Positions 1 through 5,102 of a stretch of 7,236 nt of DNA are shown piece by piece. This DNA is from Pseudomonadota bacterium (lineage in GTDB: Bacteria; Pseudomonadota; Alphaproteobacteria; Azospirillales; Azospirillaceae), in contig JAEYPE010000077.1 in the NCBI GenBank assembly GCA_023411035.1, positions 1 to 7,236 of the forward strand. Direction: 5' to 3'. The number at the start of each line of letters is the position of its first letter. Positions within the stretch are counted from its first letter, which is position 1. The notes under the pieces were generated by a model that was given only the letters and a program-made list of their open reading frames with translations, ran no database searches and was not told where the DNA came from. The position numbers and the translations under genes were made by a program.

Positions 1-450
1 CGCCCCTGGCTGGCCCGCGTCGGGCTGGACCGCTTCGGCGACCGCTATCCGCACCAGCTTTCGGGCGGCATGCGCAAGCGCGTGGCGCTGGCCCAGACGC
101 TGATCGTCGATCCGAAGATCGTGCTGATGGACGAGCCCTTCTCGGCGCTCGACATCCAGACGCGCCAGTTGATGGAGAACGAACTGCTGGACCTCTGGTC
201 GGCGGACCGCAAGTCGGTGGTCTTCATCACCCACGATCTGGAGGAGGCGATCTCCATGTCGGACCGGGTGCTGGTGCTGTCCGCCGGTCCCGGCGCCCGG
301 CTGATCGGCGAATACCGGGTGGATCTGGAGCGCCCGCGCGACGTGGCGGAGATCCGCATGACGCCGCGCTTCCTCGACCTGCACCGGGAGATCTGGGGGC
401 AGCTTCGCGAGGAAGTGCTGAAGGGCTACGCCCAGACCAAACTCAAGTAA
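1..450 (+). CDS. ABC transporter ATP-binding protein, NitT/TauT (SsuB/TauB-like) family, 5' end missing
   Basis: This is the C-terminal 149 residues of the ATPase of an ABC importer. It would sit on the cytoplasmic face and hydrolyse ATP to drive uptake through the permease encoded next. The frame is open from base 1, so the N-terminus with the Walker A loop lies outside the window; the ATG at 70 is internal. Visible motifs, numbered from the window start, are the signature LSGGM (20-24), Walker B with catalytic Glu in IVLMDEP (40-46), the D-loop SALD (48-51) and the H-loop ITHD (76-79). The LSGGMRKR form of the signature and the C-terminal stretch on the theme DRVLVLSAGPG are typical of the nitrate/sulfonate/taurine ATPases. 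The stop TAA is 24 bases before the permease gene, so the two are surely one operon. The family assignment is firm; the substrate is unknown. Confidence 0.95.
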   Translation, partial: RPWLARVGLDRFGDRYPHQLSGGMRKRVALAQTLIVDPKIVLMDEPFSALDIQTRQLMENELLDLWSADRKSVVFITHDLEEAISMSDRVLVLSAGPGARLIGEYRVDLERPRDVAEIRMTPRFLDLHREIWGQLREEVLKGYAQTKLK

Positions 451-474
451 CGTCCAAGCCGACGTGAGGACCCC

Positions 475-1284
475 ATGGCCGTGGCCCGTGTGAAACGCCT
501 GCCGAGCCGCCCGGTGATCCTGCTGTTGCAGGTGGCCGTTCTGATCGGATTCTTCCTGCTCTGGCACGTCCTGACCGCGACGAAGATCCTGAGCCCCTTC
601 TTCTTCGGCACGCCGCTGGCGGTTCTGGAGCGCACCTGGAGCGATTTCGCGTCCGGCGTGATCTGGTACCATCTGGGGATCACGCTTCTGGAAACCGCGC
701 TGGCCTTCGCCATCGGCACGGTGGCGGGCATCGCCTTCGGCTTCTGGTTCGCCCGCGCGCCCTTGGTCTCCATCGTGTTCGACCCCTACATCAAGGCGGT
801 GAACGCGCTGCCCCGCGTGGTTCTGGCGCCGATCTTCGCGCTGTGGCTCGGTCTGGGCATCTGGTCGAAGGTGGCGCTGGGGGTGACGCTGGTCTTCTTC
901 ATCGTCTTCTTCAACGTCTATCAGGGCGTGAAGGAGGTCAGCCCGGTGGTGCTCGCCAACGCGAAGATGCTCGGGGCGAGCAACCGGCACCTGTTCCGGC
1001 ACGTCTATCTGCCCTCGGCCCTGTCCTGGGTCTTCTCCAGCCTGCATACCGCGGTCGGCTTCGCCATGGTCGGCGCGGTGGTGGGCGAGTATCTGGGCTC
1101 CGCCGCCGGTCTCGGCTACCGCATCCATCAAGCGGAGGGGGTGTTCGACACGGTCGGCGTCTTCTCTGGAATGCTGGTGCTTACGATCTTCGTCGTGGTG
1201 ATCGACGCGGTGGTGACCGTCATCGAGAAGCGCCTTCTGCATTGGCGCCCGCAGGAGGCGCAGACGACCAACGCGCAGGGCTGA
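475..1284 (+). CDS. ABC transporter permease, NitT/TauT (SsuC/TauC-like) family
   Basis: This 269-residue integral inner-membrane protein forms the channel of the importer. Hydrophobic segments lie at about residues 14-34, 66-91, 110-128, 131-150, 190-210 and 229-251, which is the six-helix pattern of the binding-protein-dependent permease family. The cytoplasmic EAA loop that docks on the ATPase is at about 154-182: it starts EVSPVVLANAKMLGAS and ends at the conserved LP (179-180). The positively charged N-terminus (RVKRLPSR) fits the inside-positive rule. The ATG at 475 follows a TGAGGA Shine-Dalgarno (465-470) at short spacing. The gene lies between the ATPase and binding-protein genes, completing a standard three-part importer. 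Length and motifs are normal for the family. Nitrate, sulfonate, taurine, cyanate or thiamine-precursor analogues are all possible substrates. Confidence 0.95.
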   Translation: MAVARVKRLPSRPVILLLQVAVLIGFFLLWHVLTATKILSPFFFGTPLAVLERTWSDFASGVIWYHLGITLLETALAFAIGTVAGIAFGFWFARAPLVSIVFDPYIKAVNALPRVVLAPIFALWLGLGIWSKVALGVTLVFFIVFFNVYQGVKEVSPVVLANAKMLGASNRHLFRHVYLPSALSWVFSSLHTAVGFAMVGAVVGEYLGSAAGLGYRIHQAEGVFDTVGVFSGMLVLTIFVVVIDAVVTVIEKRLLHWRPQEAQTTNAQG

Positions 1285-1295
1285 TCGCGCCGGCA

Positions 1296-1322
1296 CCAAT
1301 AATATCGGGCCAATAAAATTGG
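1296..1322 (+). promoter_or_regulatory. AT-rich spacer with direct repeat and small hairpin touching the ribosome binding site
   Basis: The 49-base gap between the permease and binding-protein genes is far more AT-rich than its surroundings. CCAATAA occurs twice (1296-1302 and 1310-1316). The second copy forms a short hairpin, CCAAT (1310-1314), loop AAA, ATTGG (1318-1322), whose right arm includes the first two G residues of the GGGAGGAA Shine-Dalgarno. Binding-protein genes are often expressed above their membrane partners, so this spacer might tune translation or mRNA ends. The stem has only five base pairs, and that role is inference. Confidence 0.3.
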
Positions 1323-1328
1323 GAGGAA
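1321..1328 (+). promoter_or_regulatory. Ribosome binding site of the binding-protein gene
   Basis: GGGAGGAA ends five bases before the ATG at 1334 and is a near-ideal Shine-Dalgarno. It decides the start: an in-frame TTG at 1319 would place this element inside the coding region and add five residues in front of an otherwise perfect signal peptide. Confidence 0.8.
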
Positions 1329-1333
1329 AACGC

Positions 1334-2353
1334 ATGCGTTTCAAAAGCGTGGTCGCCGCGGCGGCGGTGGTCCTGGCCTTCGGAATCGCCGGGGCGAACG
1401 CCCAGCAGGTGGAGAAGAAGGACCTGAAGCTGGCGGTCGGCGGCAAGCCGCTGCTCTATTACCTGCCGCTGACCGTGGCGGAGCGGCTCGGCTACTTCAA
1501 GGAGGCCGGGCTGAACGTCGAGATCAACGATTTCGGCGGCGGCGCCAAGAGCCTCCAGGCGCTGGTCGGCGGCTCGGCGGACGTGGTGACGGGCGCCTAC
1601 GACCACACGGTGCAGATGCAGGCCAAGGGCCAGCCGATAACCGCCGTGGCTCTGCTGGGCCGCTATCCGGGCATCGTGCTGGCCTCGGTCAACAAGGCGG
1701 GAACGATCAAGTCCGTGCAGGAACTGAAGGGCAAGAAGATCGGCGTCACCGCCCCCGGTTCCTCCACCAACTTCATGGTCAACTATCTGCTGACCCGGCA
1801 CGGCATGACTCCGGAGGACGTGTCCTTCATCGGCGTCGGCGGCGGCCCCAGCGCGGTGGCGGCGGTGAAGCGCGGCGAGATCGACGCCATCGCCAACCTG
1901 GACCCGGTCATCAGCCAGCTTGAGGCGGACGGCGACGTGACTCCCATCGCCGACACCCGGACGGAGAAGGGCACGCTGGACACCTATGGCGGGCCGTACC
2001 CGGCGGCGGTGCTCTACACCACGCCGGACTTCATCAAGGAGAACCCGAAGACCACACAGGCGCTGGTGGACGTGTTCGTCCGGACGCTGAAGTGGCTGGA
2101 TCAGGCCAAGACCGAAGATGTTCTGAAGATCCTGCCGCCGGAATATTTCCTCGGCAACCAGACGCTCTACGCCCAGGCGTACGAGCATTCGAAGCCCACC
2201 TATTCGCCGGACGGCCGCTTCACCCGCGAAGGGGCGGAGGCCGCCTACAAGGTGCTGAAGGCGTTCGACAAGGCCGTGGCCGCGACGGACATCGACCTGT
2301 CCAAGACCTACACCAACGCCTATGTCGAGGAGTCGCTGAAGCGGCTGAAGTGA
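1334..2353 (+). CDS. ABC transporter periplasmic substrate-binding protein, NMT1/SsuA-like (NitT/TauT family)
   Basis: This 339-residue protein would bind the substrate in the periplasm and deliver it to the permease. The N-terminus is a clear Sec signal peptide: MRFK, a hydrophobic core at 5-19, then ANA at 21-23 with predicted cleavage before Gln24. There is no lipobox cysteine, so it should be soluble. The mature part shows the hallmarks of the nitrate/sulfonate/thiamine-precursor binding fold: LTVAERLGYFKEAGLNVEI (46-64), GGGAKSLQALVGGSADVV (68-85), the hinge-side VQELKGKKIGV (128-138), and VAAVKRGEIDAI (175-186). A C-terminal helical region includes ENPKTTQALVDVFVRTLKWL (236-255). The ATG is chosen for its strong Shine-Dalgarno and signal peptide. 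It is the last gene of the importer operon. The ligand cannot be told from sequence alone. Confidence 0.94.
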   Translation: MRFKSVVAAAAVVLAFGIAGANAQQVEKKDLKLAVGGKPLLYYLPLTVAERLGYFKEAGLNVEINDFGGGAKSLQALVGGSADVVTGAYDHTVQMQAKGQPITAVALLGRYPGIVLASVNKAGTIKSVQELKGKKIGVTAPGSSTNFMVNYLLTRHGMTPEDVSFIGVGGGPSAVAAVKRGEIDAIANLDPVISQLEADGDVTPIADTRTEKGTLDTYGGPYPAAVLYTTPDFIKENPKTTQALVDVFVRTLKWLDQAKTEDVLKILPPEYFLGNQTLYAQAYEHSKPTYSPDGRFTREGAEAAYKVLKAFDKAVAATDIDLSKTYTNAYVEESLKRLK

Positions 2354-2392
2354 TTGGCCGATAGCGGACCGACTGCCGGGCCGCTCGACAAG

Positions 2393-2427
2393 CCGGGGGT
2401 GCGGCATTCCGTCACCGGCACCCCCGG
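2393..2427 (+). terminator. Strong GC hairpin after the transporter operon (terminator-like, no U-run)
   Basis: CCGGGGGTGC (2393-2402) pairs perfectly with GCACCCCCGG (2418-2427), giving a ten-base-pair stem around a 15-base loop, 39 bases after the binding-protein stop. A weaker inverted pair AGCGG/CCGCT (2363-2367 and 2381-2385) lies just upstream. No T-run follows, only CCTTT at 2436-2440. It may therefore be a Rho-assisted or attenuating terminator, or an mRNA 3' stabiliser. The right arm overlaps a sigma-54-like element. Confidence 0.5.
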
Positions 2428-2431
2428 TGCT
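2416..2431 (+). promoter_or_regulatory. Possible sigma-54 (-24/-12) promoter of the ArsC-like gene
   Basis: The sequence CGGCACCCCCGGTGCT has GG (2417-2418) and GC (2429-2430) separated by exactly ten bases. It matches 9 of the 12 specified positions of the sigma-54 consensus TGGCACG-N4-TTGCW, including GGCAC and TGC. Transcription would begin near 2442, leaving a leader of about 44 bases. The downstream gene resembles the nitrogenase-associated family, which makes sigma-54 control plausible. No correctly spaced NifA site (TGT-N10-ACA) was seen upstream, and GC-rich DNA produces such matches by chance. Confidence 0.35.
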
Positions 2432-2485
2432 CGCGCCTTTAGACTGGACCTAATTCGTCCTGTTTCGATGCGGAGCACCAACCTT

Positions 2486-2917
2486 ATGGCGGAAGTGATC
2501 TTTTTCGGTCTGTCCGGCTGCACGGCGAACGCAAAGCAGAAGCTTCAGCTTCAGGCCGCCGGCCACACGCTGGTGGAACGCGATCTGGCGGCGGAACCCT
2601 TCACCGCGGAAACCCTGCGTCCCTTCTTCGAGGATCGTCCGGTCGAGGAATGGTTCAACCGCCGCGCCGCCGCCGTGAAGACCGGCGCGGTGAAGCCCGA
2701 CGAGATGGATGAGGACTCGGCCCTGGCCACCCTGCTGGCCGACCGCGACCTGATCCGCCGCCCGCTGCTTCAGGTCGGGAAGGACCACAAGGCCGGTTTC
2801 GACCCCAACGCGCTGCACGCCTGGATCGGCCTGACCGCCTCCGGCGAGACCTGCGACGACAAGCATTCGCGCGGCGTCTGCGACCACGGCCATCACCACT
2901 TCCCGAGGCACGGCTGA
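2486..2917 (+). CDS. ArsC/Spx-like thioredoxin-fold protein, nitrogenase-associated protein family
   Basis: This is a 143-residue soluble protein. It opens with a beta strand and a single-Cys active-site-like loop (VIFFGLSGCTANAKQKL, residues 4-20, Cys12), as in ArsC-type proteins. FNRRAAAVK (57-65), DEDSALATLLADRDLIRRPLLQVG (75-98, with the conserved Arg-Pro at 92-93) and FDPNALHAWIGL (105-116) fit the ArsC-like family that, from memory, is annotated as nitrogenase-associated protein (NifO-like) in nitrogen fixers. The C-terminal tail is Cys/His-rich: Cys123, His127, Cys132, His134, His136-138, His142. The frame is open from a TTG at 2354, but ATG 2486 is preferred because it starts directly at the fold and has GGAG upstream (2472-2475); ATG 2468 has no ribosome binding site. 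The exact role is unknown. True arsenate reductase activity is less likely given the neighbourhood and tail. Confidence 0.82.
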   Translation: MAEVIFFGLSGCTANAKQKLQLQAAGHTLVERDLAAEPFTAETLRPFFEDRPVEEWFNRRAAAVKTGAVKPDEMDEDSALATLLADRDLIRRPLLQVGKDHKAGFDPNALHAWIGLTASGETCDDKHSRGVCDHGHHHFPRHG

Positions 2918-2950
2918 TCGCCGAATCAACTGGCGGGAGGGCCGGGGGTA

Positions 2951-5089
2951 ATGGTTGAATACCGGGCTATGGACCGGCCCGACCAAGAGCTTGCGGAGCT
3001 CATCACCAGCCTGGGCGTGCGGCTGACCGCCGCGCCGCCCGCCGCCTTGGCCCACCTGCGGGAGCCGTTGCGGGCGCTGCGCGACCGGCTGACCGCCGTC
3101 CTGGACGAACCGGCTGCGGAACCGGCCACGGAGCCGGCCAGGGAGCAACCGGACGAGGGGGAAGGGGAGGGGGAGGGCGAGGCGCATTTCCGCGCCCTGC
3201 TGTCCGACGCCATCGGCTGCGTGTCCGAAGGCTTCGTGCTGTTCGGCGCGGACGGGCGGCTGGTGCTGTGCAACGACCGCTACCGCGCCGCCTATCCGCT
3301 GCTGTCCGACCATCTGGTTCCCGGCGTCCGCTTCGCCGATCTGCTGCGGGTGGCGGTGGAGCGGGGCGCTGCCGGCAACGATCTGGGCGACCCGTCCGAC
3401 TGGATCGCGGAGCGGCTGAACCGCCACACCCGCAACGGACCGCCGACCGACCACCAGCTTGGTGACGGGCGCTGGTACCGCATCAGCGAGCACGCCACCC
3501 GCTCCGGCGGGGTCGTCAAGATCCTCACCGACATCACCGAACTGAAGCGCCATGAGGAGGCGCTGGCCGACAGCGAGGCGCGTTACCGCCGGCTGGTGGA
3601 GATGGCGCCCTACGGCATCCTGATCTGGGACGGGCTGCGGGTGCGCTTCGCCAACCGGTCCGCCGCGCTGATCCTGGGCAGCGGCGATCCGGACGCCATG
3701 CTGCGCATCCCGCTGGTCGGGGCGACGGAGTTCGACGGGGCGCAGCGGCTGTTCGACTGGCTGCCCCCGCCCGGCGCCGGTCAAGAGGCCCCGCCGCCGG
3801 TCGAGGCCCGCTTCGTCACTCCGCAGGGCACCCTGCGGGAACTGGAAGTCGGCATCCATCCCTTCACGGTGGGGGCATTCGCGGTGGCGGGGGAGGCGGC
3901 GTGGTTCCTCGTCCTCAACGACATCACCGGGCGCAAGCAGGCGGAGCGCGCCATCCAGCAGGCGCAGAAAATGCAGGCCATCGGCCAGTTGGCCGGCGGC
4001 ATCGCGCACGAGTTCAACAACATGCTGACGGCCATCGGCGGCTTCGCCCAAATGGCCCGCCGCGCCCCGCAGGACCGCCCGCGGGTCGAGCAATGTCTGA
4101 CCGAGATCATCAAGGCGACCGACCGCGCCTCCGGCCTGACCGCGCAGCTTCTCAGCTTCGGGCGGCCCGGCCAGACGGACGCGGTGCGGCCCGTGCGCGT
4201 CGGCGCGGTCGTCGACGACCTGCGCCGCTTCCTGGGTCCCACGCTGGGCGAACGCCACCCGCTGCGGATCGAGGGCGCGGGCGGCGCCGCGGTGGTGACC
4301 ATCGACCCCGCCCTGCTGCACCAATCGCTGCTCAACCTCGTCCTCAACGCACGCGACGCCATGCCGGAGGGCGGCCCGATCACCATCGCTGTGCATCGGG
4401 CGGACGGTCCCGGCGTGACCGTCACCGTCACCGACACCGGATGCGGCATCGACCCGGCGGTGATCGACCGCATCTTCGAACCCTTCTTCACCACCAAGGA
4501 GCCGGGGGCCGGAACCGGGTTGGGGCTGGCGCTCGTCTATTCCACGGTCGCGCGGGCCGGCGGCACGGTGGACGTGGACACGGAACTGGGCCGCGGCACC
4601 GTATTCACGCTCCATTTCCCGTCGGAGGGCGTGGCGGAATTGCTGGAGCCGGACGCCCCCGGCCTGGACGACGCCTTCTTCCTCGATGCCGATGACGGCG
4701 AGCCGGAGGGGCTGTCCATGGCCGCCACCGTCCTTCTGGTGGAGGATGAGGAGCAGGTGCGCGACTTCATCCGCCTGACGCTGGAGGATATGGGCATGCG
4801 GGTGGTCTGCGCCGCCGACGGCGCCGAAGCCCTGCGGGCCTATGCCGACCATGGCGGGGCCTTCGACCTGCTGGTGACGGACCTCGTGATGCCGCTGGTC
4901 GGCGGGGCGTCGGTGGCGCGCGCCCTGCGCCGGGAGAATCCGGATCTGCCGACCGTCCTGATGTCGGGCTACCCGCCGGAGACGGAAAGCCTGGATGACC
5001 TGCTGGCCGATGGGCGCCGCATCGTCTTCCTGCGCAAGCCGATCAACCCGGACGAACTGGCCGACGCGATCCACGCGCTGCTGATCTGA
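2951..5089 (+). CDS. Cytoplasmic PAS-PAS hybrid histidine kinase with C-terminal receiver
   Basis: This 712-residue sensor kinase has no transmembrane segment or signal peptide, so it should sense cytoplasmic signals. Order: a short helical N-terminus (1-50); a disordered Pro/Glu/Gly linker (51-79); a first PAS (about 84-196, SEGFVLFGADGRLVLCND, ending DITELK); a second PAS (about 207-328, ending DITGRK); HisKA with phospho-acceptor His353 in HEFNN; and HATPase with N-box Asn466 (NLVLNARDA), G1 DTGCG (495-499), F-box FEPFFTT (509-515) and G2 GTGLGLAL (521-528). After an acidic linker (558-590) comes a receiver (592-712) with VEDE (597-600), phospho-acceptor Asp644, Ser672 and Lys696-Pro697. 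All catalytic residues are present. ATG 2951 is chosen for GGGAGG at 2935-2940; ATG 2969 is the alternative. The HisKA and receiver resemble CckA-type kinases, but CckA has membrane segments. It is probably co-transcribed with the next gene, 13 bases away. Confidence 0.95.
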   Translation: MVEYRAMDRPDQELAELITSLGVRLTAAPPAALAHLREPLRALRDRLTAVLDEPAAEPATEPAREQPDEGEGEGEGEAHFRALLSDAIGCVSEGFVLFGADGRLVLCNDRYRAAYPLLSDHLVPGVRFADLLRVAVERGAAGNDLGDPSDWIAERLNRHTRNGPPTDHQLGDGRWYRISEHATRSGGVVKILTDITELKRHEEALADSEARYRRLVEMAPYGILIWDGLRVRFANRSAALILGSGDPDAMLRIPLVGATEFDGAQRLFDWLPPPGAGQEAPPPVEARFVTPQGTLRELEVGIHPFTVGAFAVAGEAAWFLVLNDITGRKQAERAIQQAQKMQAIGQLAGGIAHEFNNMLTAIGGFAQMARRAPQDRPRVEQCLTEIIKATDRASGLTAQLLSFGRPGQTDAVRPVRVGAVVDDLRRFLGPTLGERHPLRIEGAGGAAVVTIDPALLHQSLLNLVLNARDAMPEGGPITIAVHRADGPGVTVTVTDTGCGIDPAVIDRIFEPFFTTKEPGAGTGLGLALVYSTVARAGGTVDVDTELGRGTVFTLHFPSEGVAELLEPDAPGLDDAFFLDADDGEPEGLSMAATVLLVEDEEQVRDFIRLTLEDMGMRVVCAADGAEALRAYADHGGAFDLLVTDLVMPLVGGASVARALRRENPDLPTVLMSGYPPETESLDDLLADGRRIVFLRKPINPDELADAIHALLI
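3107..3142 (+). repeat. Imperfect 12-bp tandem repeat (three copies) in the kinase linker
   Basis: Three adjacent 12-base units, GAACCGGCTGCG, GAACCGGCCACG and GAGCCGGCCAGG, encode EPAA-EPAT-EPAR (kinase residues 53-64). The copies differ at a few bases but keep frame, so copy-number change would only lengthen or shorten the flexible linker before the first PAS domain. Confidence 0.75.
3157..3177 (+). other. G-quadruplex-type motif in the kinase coding strand
   Basis: Four G-runs (GGGGG, GGGG, GGGGG, GGG) are separated by loops of two, one and one base, and lie entirely in the + (mRNA-like) strand. This meets the standard G3+N1-7 pattern with very short loops, which usually means high stability. 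It encodes a Glu/Gly-rich piece of the linker (about residues 69-76). Whether it folds in the cell is unknown. Confidence 0.6.
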
Positions 5090-5102
5090 CGGCGGGACAC
5101 CG

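Noticed and set aside
2298..2312. Possible NifA upstream activator TGT-N-ACA before the sigma-54-like element
   Set aside because: The spacing is nine bases instead of the ten required for the palindromic NifA site, and it lies inside the binding-protein coding region.
1220..2407. A 395-residue minus-strand frame opposite the binding-protein gene
   Set aside because: The + strand protein has a signal peptide, ribosome binding site and family motifs; the antisense frame has none and looks compositional.
2354..2485. N-terminal extension of the ArsC-like protein from the TTG at 2354
   Set aside because: The extra 44 residues come before the natural start of the fold, contain the hairpin and promoter-like sequence, and the TTG has no ribosome binding site of its own.
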